The notes beneath the pieces are model-generated. The model did not search any database. It was not told the origin of the DNA and was given only the letters and a program-made list of their open reading frames with translations. The position numbers and the translations under genes were made by a program. A DNA stretch of 64,000 nt from Roseomonas sp. KE2513 (GTDB lineage: Bacteria > Pseudomonadota > Alphaproteobacteria > Acetobacterales > Acetobacteraceae), in the NCBI RefSeq assembly GCF_016107305.1, contig NZ_RCVR01000009.1:62001-126000 (forward strand), read 5' to 3'. Of this stretch, positions 45,936 to 53,431 are shown piece by piece. Each line of letters begins with the position of its first letter. The stretch's first letter is position 1.

Positions 45936-47141
45936 TCAGGCCAGCTCAGCCCCCCGCCGCTCCGGGATGAGCAGCAGCAGCGCGAGAACGTCCAGCGCGT
46001 AGAGCGCGGCGAGGGCGGCGATGGCCGTCTCGAAGCCATAGGCCCCGGCCAGCGCCGCCACCGCCACGGGCCCGAAGCCGCCCACGGCGCGGCCGATGTT
46101 GAACAGCACGTTCTGCGCCGTCGCGCGCACCGCGGTGGGGTAGAGCTCGCTCATCAGCGCGCCGTAGCCGCCAAGCATGCCGTTGACGAAGAAGCCCATC
46201 ACCGCGCCGCCGATCAGCAGCGCCGTCGCGTCCGTCAGCTGCGAATAGACCACGACCATCACCGCTGCACCGATCATGTAGGACAGGAAGGCGGGCCGCC
46301 GCCCGAGCCGGTCCGCGAGATGCCCGAAGGCATAGATCCCGACGGCCATGCCGAGGATGGTCACGGCGGTCCAGACCGCCGACTGCGTCAGCCCGTAGCC
46401 GAACCGGCTATTGAGGTAGTTCGGCAGCCAGATCATCACGCCGTAGTAGCCGAAGTTCTGCACGGAGCAGAGGATCACCATGCCGAGGCTGATCCGCGTG
46501 GTCGCTGCGTCCTTCACCAGCAGGCGGAGCGGGAAGCCCTCTCCCACAGCCTTGGCGCTGCGGGCGGTGAACAGCTCCGGCTCGTGCAGCGTGCGGCGGA
46601 TTCCCCAGGCCACAAAGGCCGGCAGGACGCCCACGGCGAACATGCCGCGCCAGCCGATGATAGGGAGCAGCAGCGGCGTCGCCAGCGCGGCCAGCAGCAC
46701 GCCGGCCTGCCAGCCGAGGCCGACATAGGAGGAGGCCCGCGCCCGCTTCGACGCCGGCCAGGTCTCGGCCACCAGCGCCATGCCGATGCCGAACTCCCCG
46801 CCCAGACCGATGCCGGCGATGGTGCGGTAGGCCAGCAGGTCCCAGTAGCCCTGGGCGAGCGCGCAGAGCCCGGTGAAAACGGCAAAGAGCACGATCGTCC
46901 AGGTCAGCACCCTGACGCGCCCCAGGCGATCCGACAGCATACCGAAGACCAGCCCGCCGATCACGGCCCCCACCAGCGTGCCGGTGACGAGGGAGGCCGC
47001 CTCGGGCTGGCCGAGCCCCAGCTCCCCCGCAATGGCGCGGAGCATGAAGCCGAGGATCAGCAGGTCGAAGCCGTCCATGGCATAGCCGACGGCCGAGCCC
47101 CAGAGCGCCTTGCGGGCCTCGGGCGTGACAGGTTCTTCCAC
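45936..47141 (-). CDS. MFS transporter, AAHS/aromatic-acid symporter-like
   Basis: A 401-residue twelve-helix transporter. The MFS motif A appears as GMLSDRLGRVRVLTWT and again as GHLADRLGRRPAFLSY. WGSAVGYAMDGFDLLILGFMLRAIAGELGL and IAGIGLGGEFGIGMALVAETWPASKRARASS are typical of the sugar/aromatic-acid symporter group. The start is GTG 47141, preceded by GGAAGAGAG. Substrates in this branch include benzoates, sialic acid and other organic acids; nothing nearby fixes the choice. It runs in the same direction as mltB upstream (gap about 60 bases). Confidence 0.9.
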   Translation of the reverse strand: MEEPVTPEARKALWGSAVGYAMDGFDLLILGFMLRAIAGELGLGQPEAASLVTGTLVGAVIGGLVFGMLSDRLGRVRVLTWTIVLFAVFTGLCALAQGYWDLLAYRTIAGIGLGGEFGIGMALVAETWPASKRARASSYVGLGWQAGVLLAALATPLLLPIIGWRGMFAVGVLPAFVAWGIRRTLHEPELFTARSAKAVGEGFPLRLLVKDAATTRISLGMVILCSVQNFGYYGVMIWLPNYLNSRFGYGLTQSAVWTAVTILGMAVGIYAFGHLADRLGRRPAFLSYMIGAAVMVVVYSQLTDATALLIGGAVMGFFVNGMLGGYGALMSELYPTAVRATAQNVLFNIGRAVGGFGPVAVAALAGAYGFETAIAALAALYALDVLALLLLIPERRGAELA

Positions 47142-47200
47142 TTTTTTTCTCTCTTCCGTGCGGGCCGGCGATCATCGCCCGCCGGCCGGAAGCGGCTCTA

Positions 47201-48274
47201 TCAGGCGACCTTGTCCGCCAGCAATCCGACAGCCAGCCCGTAATTCATCGGCGAGTTGTAGCGCCGGATCACCCGCAGGTTCGGCAGGCCGAGGAAAACC
47301 TGCCCCGAGCTGCGCGTCGGCACGGCGAGCGAAGCCTCGGTGTCGGTCGCCGGCAGGGGCGATCCGTCGGCCCGCCGCCAGCCCATCCGCGCCCATTCGG
47401 CCATCGAGCGCCGGCTCTCGGTATCCACCCGCTCGATGTCGAAGCCTGCGGGGGGACGGGCCTCCATCGCCCAGCCCTTGTCCGTCTGCCAGCCGCTGCG
47501 GGCGAGATAGTTGGCGATCGAGCCCAGCGCATCGGCCCGGCTGCCCCAGATATCCTTGCGTCCGTCGCCGTCGAAATCCACCGCCAGCCGCTCGAAGCTG
47601 GTGGGCATGAACTGCGGGTGCCCCATGGCCCCGGCCCAGGAGCCGCGCATCCCCTCCGCCGTGACGTGCCCGGCGTCGATGATCCGCAGCGCCGAGATCA
47701 GCTCCCCCTTGAAGAAGGCCGCGCGCCGGCCCTCCCAGGCAAGGGTCGCCAGCGCCTCGACCACGTTGAAGCCGCCGGTGTTGGTGCCGTAGTTCGTCTC
47801 CATCCCCCAGATGGCGACGATCACCCGGGGCGAGACGCCGTAGCGGCCCTGGATGCTCTCGAGCAGCGCCCGGTTCTCGGCATAGGCGCGTCGGCCGTTC
47901 TCGATCCGCGTCTGGCTGACGATGCGGTCGCGGTACTGTTCCCAGCTCAGCACCCCCTCGGGCTGCTTGCGGTCCAGCTCCAGCACGCGGGCCAGAGGGC
48001 GGACGCTGCCGAGGGCGCGCTGTACCGTCGCCTGCGAGACCCCGGCCCGCCTGGCATCGGCCCGCAGCCCGACGAGGAAGGTGTCGAAGCCTGCCGCATC
48101 GGCCACGACCTGGTCCGGCGAGGCGGCGATCGTGGTCACGGGCGCCGGCGTCGGCACGGGCGCCGCCACGGGTGCGACCGGCGCGGCCACGGCTGCCGGC
48201 ACGGTACGGGGGGAGGAAGCGCAACCGGCGAGGATAGGGCCGGCGCTGGCGAGGAGGAGGCGGCGGGAGAGCAT
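47201..48274 (-). CDS. mltB: Lytic murein transglycosylase B, lipoprotein
   Basis: A 357-residue MltB-family enzyme that cleaves peptidoglycan between MurNAc and GlcNAc with 1,6-anhydro formation. MLSRRLLLASAGPILAGCASS has a lipobox (LAGC), so it is anchored to the outer membrane. A Pro/Ala/Val-rich linker follows. The catalytic Glu is in VIVAIWGMETNYGTNTGGFNVVEALATLA, with MRGSWAGAMGHPQFMPTSF and YLARSGWQTDKGW downstream. ATG 48274 gives the lipoprotein signal; an upstream open frame is not conserved. It diverges from the rlpA-like gene, so two wall enzymes share one control region. Confidence 0.92.
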   Translation of the reverse strand: MLSRRLLLASAGPILAGCASSPRTVPAAVAAPVAPVAAPVPTPAPVTTIAASPDQVVADAAGFDTFLVGLRADARRAGVSQATVQRALGSVRPLARVLELDRKQPEGVLSWEQYRDRIVSQTRIENGRRAYAENRALLESIQGRYGVSPRVIVAIWGMETNYGTNTGGFNVVEALATLAWEGRRAAFFKGELISALRIIDAGHVTAEGMRGSWAGAMGHPQFMPTSFERLAVDFDGDGRKDIWGSRADALGSIANYLARSGWQTDKGWAMEARPPAGFDIERVDTESRRSMAEWARMGWRRADGSPLPATDTEASLAVPTRSSGQVFLGLPNLRVIRRYNSPMNYGLAVGLLADKVA

Positions 48275-48616
48275 GGGGGCGAGACTTGGCAGGAGCCCGC
48301 CGCGCGCGCAACGGCTTCGGTGCAGTCTGCGCCAGATCTCGCCGCTTTCATTGCAAAATCGTTTATTAACAATTGTCTTGATGGCGCGGCCATGGGGCGA
48401 TGCGCTGGGTCCGGGGTTGCCACGGGCTCTCCAAGCCCATACCAGGGACAGTGCAGCCCGCTGCGGAAGTCTTCCGATGGCGGAACAAAACGCCCTTTCG
48501 CCGGCCGCCGGCGCAGGGGCAGCCTCGCTGAAAGTCTTCCTGCTTTCGGCCCCTCTTTCGCCCGCCGCGGCCACCCCTCCGGGGGCGCCACCCCGGGCCT
48601 CAAGGAGACGCCGCAG
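48275..48616. other. Divergent control region between mltB and the rlpA leader
   Basis: This 342-base stretch has no convincing gene. It contains an AT-rich patch (about 48347-48382, including TTTATTAACAATTGTC) that stands out and probably holds one or both promoters. GC-rich possible stems lie between 48400 and 48600, but I recognise no known riboswitch or small RNA. Confidence 0.5.
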
Positions 48617-48697
48617 ATGGCCCTTCCCCTCCCCGCCGCCCGGCTCCGCCAGAGCATCCCGCCCATTGGGCGCCGCTGGGCGGGACTGGCAGCTTGA
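48617..48697 (+). CDS. 26-residue leader ORF coupled to the rlpA-like gene
   Basis: ATG 48617 is preceded by AAGGAG at nine bases. It encodes MALPLPAARLRQSIPPIGRR and ends WAGLAA. Its TGA overlaps the TTG start of the lipoprotein gene as TTGA. The peptide has no recognisable domain. The arrangement suggests translational coupling that delivers ribosomes to a weak TTG start. It could also be chance, given the GC bias. Confidence 0.4.
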   Translation: MALPLPAARLRQSIPPIGRRWAGLAA

Positions 48698-49194
48698 GAG
48701 CGGCTCTCCGCCGCGCGGCCCCGGCCTGCGCTGCGCTTGGCCTTTCCGCCCTCGTCGTCGCCTGCGCCCCGCCGATGGAGGAGGGGCCGGTCACCGCCGC
48801 CGCTCCGCCCCCGCGCGAGGAGCCGGTGCCGCCGCAGGATCCGGCGGTGGCCATGCTGGAGCAGCAGGGCCTGCGGCCGGCGGGCGAGCAGCAACTCGGC
48901 GACGCCTCCTATTACGGGCCGGAGTTCACGGGCCGGCGGATGGCGAACGGGCGCCGCTTCGACCCGCGCTCCATCTCAGTCGCCCACCGCACCCTGCCCT
49001 TCGGCACGAAGGTGCTCGTGACCCATCTCGGCAACGGCCGCTCGGCCATGGCAACAGTGGAAGATCGCGGCCCTTTCATCCGCGGCCGCATCATCGACCT
49101 CAGCCCACGCTTGGCGGAGCGGCTGGGCATGCGGCAGGAAGGCGTCGCGGCCGTCGAGGTGCAACCCGTCGAGGTGGCTGAGGCGCCGAACTAG
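48694..49194 (+). CDS. RlpA-like septal lytic transglycosylase, lipoprotein
   Basis: The 166-residue product starts MRAALRRAAPACAALGLSALVVACAPP, a signal with a lipobox (VVAC). A Pro/Glu linker is followed by a double-psi beta-barrel domain: GDASYYGPEFTGRRMANGRRFD, SVAHRTLPFGTKVLVTHLGNGR and ATVEDRGPFIRGRIIDLSPRLAERLGM. The Asp in VEDRGPF is the catalytic candidate. The C-terminal SPOR domain of longer RlpA proteins is missing. The start is TTG 48694, consistent with the signal peptide and with the overlap to the leader ORF. RlpA cleaves stripped glycan strands at division septa. Confidence 0.88.
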   Translation: MRAALRRAAPACAALGLSALVVACAPPMEEGPVTAAAPPPREEPVPPQDPAVAMLEQQGLRPAGEQQLGDASYYGPEFTGRRMANGRRFDPRSISVAHRTLPFGTKVLVTHLGNGRSAMATVEDRGPFIRGRIIDLSPRLAERLGMRQEGVAAVEVQPVEVAEAPN

Positions 49195-49227
49195 CGGCAG
49201 CCCTGCAGGGGTTCCCACTTGCTGCGC

Positions 49228-49420
49228 CGGAGAGGGCGCTGCCCTCTCCGAACCTCTCCCGCCAGGGGCCTGAGGCCCTTTGATCCCCGTCTGGCTGACG
49301 CGGAACCTTCTTCACGTGCAGTCGCCTTGGGTCCACGACCCGAGGCGCACCAGCCGCTCAGTATTCCCGACCTGGAGAAAAAGATGAGTGGGGGTCTGAG
49401 AGAGGATTCTTTCTCTCCCC
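49228..49420 (-). repeat. Structured intergenic repeat, copy E
   Basis: Reversed orientation, like A and B. It opens with the perfect hairpin CGGAGAGGGC-GCT-GCCCTCTCCG (49228-49250) and has the central GCCTTGGGTC...GACCCGAGGC stem (one mismatch/wobble). It ends with a shortened AG-rich repeat, GAGAGAGG...CTCTCCCC (to 49420). It is the only copy lying between genes in the same direction (rlpA-like and MAPEG). The remaining 114 bases before the MAPEG gene show nothing recognisable. Confidence 0.85.
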
Positions 49421-49534
49421 AGCGTCACCAGCGCCAACCCCGAAACGGTGCCAATCTGCCGGTGCTGACCACCACGGGGAAGGACCGCGCATGACCCTCA
49501 AAACCCACCCACCCCGGCATCCGGAGGCGGCGCG

Positions 49535-49924
49535 ATGCCGGGCGTGACGCTGCTCTACGCCGGCGTCCTCGGCCTGGGCTTCGTTGCCCTCTCCCTGCGG
49601 GTGATCCGGGCCCGCGGAAGGGCGCGGGTATCGCTGGGCACCGGCGGCGATGCCGCGCTGGAGCGGGCGGTGCGCGCCCACGGGAACTTTGCGGAATACG
49701 TGCCGCTCGCCCTCGTGCTGATGCTCGCTGCCGAGGTCTCTGGCGGTGCCTCCTGGCCGCTGCATTTGGCAGGGGCCTCCCTCCTGGCCGGACGGCTCCT
49801 CCACGCGCTTGCCCTGCGGATGGACGAGGTGGATTTCCGCCTGCGGGCGGCTGGCATGGCGCTCACCTTCCTGGCGCTGGTGCTTCTCTCGCTCACCTGC
49901 CTCGGGCGCGCCCTGGCTGATTGA
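49535..49924 (+). CDS. MAPEG-family membrane protein
   Basis: The 129-residue product has four hydrophobic helices and the family segment DAALERAVRAHGNFAEYVPLALVLMLAAE. It ends with RLLHALALRMDEVDFRLRAAGMALTFLALVLLSL. MAPEG proteins include microsomal glutathione transferases; bacterial members may conjugate glutathione or be inactive relatives. ATG 49535 follows CCGGAGGCGG. It overlaps the control region of the next operon: its stop TGA is part of the TTGACG that precedes an operator-like palindrome. Confidence 0.88.
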   Translation: MPGVTLLYAGVLGLGFVALSLRVIRARGRARVSLGTGGDAALERAVRAHGNFAEYVPLALVLMLAAEVSGGASWPLHLAGASLLAGRLLHALALRMDEVDFRLRAAGMALTFLALVLLSLTCLGRALAD

Positions 49925-49931
49925 CGGATTT

Positions 49932-49948
49932 GGTAAGGTTGCCTTACC
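49932..49948. promoter_or_regulatory. Operator-like palindrome before the monooxygenase operon
   Basis: GGTAAGG-TTG-CCTTACC is a perfect seven-base inverted repeat, 26 bases before the GTG start at 49975. A MarR-family gene ends the same operon. Short symmetric sites of this size upstream of the first gene are typical MarR operators, so autoregulation is likely but inferred. Confidence 0.5.
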
Positions 49949-49974
49949 GTCCGTTGAAACAAGGGAGGAAAGGC

Positions 49975-51642
49975 GTGCAGGAGCCGGAGCGCACCCCTGT
50001 CCTGATCGCGGGCGGCGGGCCCTGCGGGCTGATGCTGGCCATCGAGCTCGCTCGCCGCGGCGTCGGCGCGGTGCTGGTGGACGACAAGCCCGGCACCGCC
50101 TTCAACCCTCAGGCCAACGCCACCCAGGCGCGCACGATGGAGCACTATCGGCGCCTGGGCTTCGCCAACGAGATCCGCGCCTTGGGGATGCCCGACGACT
50201 ACCCTACGGACATCGCCTATTTCACCCGCTTCGCGGGCTATGAGCTGGCGCGCTTCAGCCTGCCCTCGGCGAAGGAGGCGCGCGCGCGGGTCTCCGGCCT
50301 CTCCGGCTCCTGGAGCGCGGCGGAGCTGCCGCACCGCGTCTCGCAGAAGTTCGTCGAGCGCGTGCTGCGCGAGAAGGCCCAGGCGGCGGGGGCTGTCCTG
50401 CTCTACGGCTGGCGCCTTGCCGGGTTCGAAGAAGGGGCTGCGGGCATCTCGGCCACGATCGAGGCGGTGGACGGCTCGGCACGGCGGGAGTTGCACGCGG
50501 GCTATCTCATCGGCGCGGACGGGCCGCGCAGCCTTGTCCGCTCACGGCTCGGCATCCGCTACGCCGGTTCCTCGGGCATCGCGCGGGACTTCATGGGCGG
50601 GCGGATGTACGCGCTCTATCTTCGCTGCCCTGCTTTTTACGAGGTGGTGCCACACGCGCGCGCCTGGATGCACGTCACCTACAACCGCGACCGCCGGGCC
50701 TTCATGGCGGCGGTGGACGGGGCCGCGGAGTTCGCCTTTCACACCCAGCTGCGCGACGGCGAGGACGAGGAGGCGATCACCGAGGCCCAGGCGCGCGCGA
50801 TGTTCGAGCGCGCGGTGGGCCGCCCCGTGCCGGCCGAGATCCTCTCCCGCACCGCCTGGACCGCGGGGCACGCGCTGGTGGCGGAGAGCTTCGGGCGCGG
50901 GCGCGTGCTGATCGCGGGCGACGCCGCGCATCTTTTCACGCCCGCGGGCGGCCTCGGCTACAACACCGCGGTCGAGGACGCGGTGAACCTTGGTTGGAAG
51001 CTCGCCTCTGTCGTGAAGGGCATCGCCGCGCCCGCGCTGCTCGACAGCTACGGGCTGGAGCGCGGGGCGCTCGCGCGGCGCAATACCGCCTATGCGCGGG
51101 AGCTCGCGGACTCCCTCGGCTACCGCCCGGCGGACCCGGCGCTCGAGAGCGACACGCCCGAGGGCGAGGCCGCGCGGCGGGAGGCGGGGGAGCATCTCGG
51201 CGCCCATGCGCGGCGCGAGTTCAACATTCCCGGCATCACCTTCGGCGGGCGCTACGACGGCTCACCCATCATCGTCCCGGACGGCACCGCACCGCCGCCC
51301 GACTCCATGAACCGCTACGAGCCCACGGCCTGCCCCGGCGGGCGCCCGCCGCATGCCTGGCTCGCCGAGGGGCGCTCGCTCTACGATCTTTTCGGGCCGG
51401 AATGGACGCTGCTGCACCTCGGCCCCGCCCTGGCGGAGGGCTTCTCGCGCGCGGCGGCCGCGGCGGGGCTGGACCTGCGGGTGGTGGAACCCGGAGGCGG
51501 GGCGGCGCTGCGCGACCTCTACGGCCGCGACCTCGTCCTCATCCGCCCCGACCATATCGTGGCCTGGCGCGGGAACGACGCGGGACAGGCGCCGACCGTG
51601 CTGGCCCAGGCCGCGGGACTTGCGGTGGGACGCGCCGCGTAG
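49975..51642 (+). CDS. FAD-dependent monooxygenase (MhpA/PheA-like)
   Basis: A 555-residue class A flavoprotein hydroxylase. FAD motifs: VLIAGGGPCGLMLAIELARRGV, the DG box GYLIGADGPRSLVRSRLGI, and RVLIAGDAAHLFTPAGGLGYNTAVEDAVNLGWKLASV. TQARTMEHYRRLGFANEIRALGMP is typical of 3-(3-hydroxyphenyl)propionate or 2-polyprenyl-6-methoxyphenol hydroxylase relatives. GTG 49975 has AAGGGAGGAAAG upstream, while the TTG at 49921 lies inside the previous gene's stop region. The likely role is hydroxylation of an aromatic acid, followed by a Bug receptor and a MarR regulator in the same transcript. Confidence 0.9.
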   Translation: MQEPERTPVLIAGGGPCGLMLAIELARRGVGAVLVDDKPGTAFNPQANATQARTMEHYRRLGFANEIRALGMPDDYPTDIAYFTRFAGYELARFSLPSAKEARARVSGLSGSWSAAELPHRVSQKFVERVLREKAQAAGAVLLYGWRLAGFEEGAAGISATIEAVDGSARRELHAGYLIGADGPRSLVRSRLGIRYAGSSGIARDFMGGRMYALYLRCPAFYEVVPHARAWMHVTYNRDRRAFMAAVDGAAEFAFHTQLRDGEDEEAITEAQARAMFERAVGRPVPAEILSRTAWTAGHALVAESFGRGRVLIAGDAAHLFTPAGGLGYNTAVEDAVNLGWKLASVVKGIAAPALLDSYGLERGALARRNTAYARELADSLGYRPADPALESDTPEGEAARREAGEHLGAHARREFNIPGITFGGRYDGSPIIVPDGTAPPPDSMNRYEPTACPGGRPPHAWLAEGRSLYDLFGPEWTLLHLGPALAEGFSRAAAAAGLDLRVVEPGGGAALRDLYGRDLVLIRPDHIVAWRGNDAGQAPTVLAQAAGLAVGRAA

Positions 51643-51749
51643 GGCGTGGCCGCGGGCGGCGGCCCCGGGCTAGCCTCGGCCGCGCCATCGTCGATCGAAG
51701 AAGGAAGCCCGGCCGGTTGCTGCGGACCGGGCGACAGGGAGAGAACAGG

Positions 51750-52754
51750 ATGACGGATCGCAAGGGCTTAGGGCGGAGGCAGTTCGGCAGGGCGGCGGGC
51801 CTCCTGCCACTCGCGGCACTCGCGCCCCGCGGGACGTCGGCGCAGGGGTCCGGCTCGCGCATCCCGGACGGGCCGGTCACGGTCGTCGTGCCCTATACCC
51901 CGGGCACCGGGCCGGACATCCTCGGGCGGCTCGTCTCGGCGCCGCTGCAGCAGGCCTTCGGGCAGCCGGTGATGGTGGACAACCGCGCGGGCGCCAGCGG
52001 CAACATCGGCACCCAGTTCGTCGCCCGCGCCGCGCCGGACGGGCGCACGCTGATGATGCAGCCGAACACCTTCATCATGAACCCGAGCCTGTTCCGCCAG
52101 GTGCCCTACGATCCCATCAACAGCTTCGTGCCGATCATCCAGCTCAGCACCGGCGACCTCGTGATGGTGGTGAACCCGGACGTGCCGGCGCGCAACGCGA
52201 AGGATCTGGCGGAACTCGCGCGCGCGAAGCCGGGGGAGCTCGATTACGGCTCCCCGGGCGTGGGCACGCCGCAGCACCTGGCCATGGCGCTCTTCGGCCT
52301 GACCGCGGGCGTGACGATGAACCACGTGCCCTATCGCGGCGCCGCGCCCTCGCTGCAGGACCTCATCGGCAAGCGGCTGACGGCGATGGTGCTGCCGGTC
52401 CACACGGCGCTGCCGCTCGCCCAGTCCGGACAGATCCGGCTGCTGGCGATCTGCGGCGATCGGCGCAGCGACGTGGCGCCGGACGTGCCGACCCTGGCCG
52501 AGAGCGGCTTTCCCGGATCCCAGGCCGACCTCTGGTTCGGCCTCTTCGGCCCCACCGGCCTGCCCGCGGATTTCGTGCGGCGAGTGAACGCAGACCTCAA
52601 CGCCTGGCTGGCCGAGCCCCGCACGCGGGAGGCGCTGCTCGCCCAGGGCATGAAGCCCGCCGGCGGCACGCCCGAAGCCCTGGGGGAGCTGGCGAAGCGC
52701 GACCTCGCGCGCTGGGCGGACGTGATCAGGCGCGGCGGCATCTCGGCGGATTAG
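51750..52754 (+). CDS. Bug/TctC-family periplasmic receptor
   Basis: The 334-residue receptor has a twin-arginine-type signal, MTDRKGLGRRQFGRAAGLLPLAALAPRGTSAQG, and the Bug core TVVVPYTPGTGPDILGRLVSAPLQQAFGQPVMVDNRAGASGNIGTQFVARAAPDGRT. The later hallmark NHVPYRGAAPSLQDLIG is also present. ATG 51750 follows CAGGGAGAG. Placement between an aromatic hydroxylase and a MarR regulator suggests an aromatic or related carboxylate ligand. No TctA/TctB membrane partner is adjacent. Confidence 0.92.
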   Translation: MTDRKGLGRRQFGRAAGLLPLAALAPRGTSAQGSGSRIPDGPVTVVVPYTPGTGPDILGRLVSAPLQQAFGQPVMVDNRAGASGNIGTQFVARAAPDGRTLMMQPNTFIMNPSLFRQVPYDPINSFVPIIQLSTGDLVMVVNPDVPARNAKDLAELARAKPGELDYGSPGVGTPQHLAMALFGLTAGVTMNHVPYRGAAPSLQDLIGKRLTAMVLPVHTALPLAQSGQIRLLAICGDRRSDVAPDVPTLAESGFPGSQADLWFGLFGPTGLPADFVRRVNADLNAWLAEPRTREALLAQGMKPAGGTPEALGELAKRDLARWADVIRRGGISAD

Positions 52755-52759
52755 GCGGG

Positions 52760-53245
52760 ATGGGCGAGCCCGTCATCGACGACGCCTCCCTCACCCTGCC
52801 GGCCCGCGGCGGGCCGGGCAACTGGCGCCGGCACAATGTCGGCCGCCTGTTGAACGAGGCGGTGCACCGCTTCGAGAGCCTCGTGCTGGCCCTGCTGGCA
52901 GAGACGGACTTCCGTGAGGTCCGGCTCGCCCATATCGGCGTGACGCGGAACCTCGACATCGGCGGTACGCGCGCGACCGAGCTCGCCCATCGCGCGAGCA
53001 TGACGAAGCAGGCGATGGGCGAGCTGATCGAGCAGTGCGTCGCCCTCGGCCTCGTGCAGCGGGAGCCGGATCCGGCGGACCGCCGCGCCAAGATCGTGCG
53101 CTTCACCGAGAACGGCCTGCGCTTCCTCGATGAGTTCCGCGGGGCCGTCGCGACTGCCCAGCGGGAAATGGGGGAACGGCTCGGCGAGGAGCGGCTGCAG
53201 GCGCTGCTCGACACGCTCTGGGACTACACCCACCCGGAGGTGTAA
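52760..53245 (+). CDS. MarR-family transcriptional regulator
   Basis: The 161-residue product has a MarR winged helix-turn-helix: THELAHRASMTKQAMGELIEQCVALGLVQREPDPADRRAKIVRFTENG-like sequence spanning about residues 72-125, with the DRR wing motif. ATG 52760 starts five bases after the Bug receptor stop, so it is co-transcribed with the hydroxylase. The likely ligand is the aromatic substrate of the operon. The candidate operator is the palindrome at 49932-49948, and a second palindrome at 53276-53290 lies just downstream. Confidence 0.9.
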   Translation: MGEPVIDDASLTLPARGGPGNWRRHNVGRLLNEAVHRFESLVLALLAETDFREVRLAHIGVTRNLDIGGTRATELAHRASMTKQAMGELIEQCVALGLVQREPDPADRRAKIVRFTENGLRFLDEFRGAVATAQREMGERLGEERLQALLDTLWDYTHPEV

Positions 53246-53275
53246 CCGAGGGTTCACCGCCCGTGGGCCGCGGGT

Positions 53276-53290
53276 CATAACCTTGTTATG
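53276..53290. promoter_or_regulatory. Palindrome upstream of the porin gene
   Basis: CATAAC-CTT-GTTATG is a perfect six-base inverted repeat with a three-base spacer in an otherwise GC-rich leader, 31 bases after the MarR stop and about 140 bases before the porin start. It could be a regulator binding site or part of a promoter. No direct link to the MarR protein is shown. Confidence 0.4.
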
Positions 53291-53431
53291 TGCCCCTCGG
53301 CCCCGGGCGGCGCATACACCCCGCGCATGCCCCGGCGCCGCCGGCGGCGTAAACCACCCGCACGATGGGATGGAAGCGTGAGCCCACGATCAATGGCGTC
53401 AGTCTCATCCGCATCGGAGGAGGGGCTTGCC

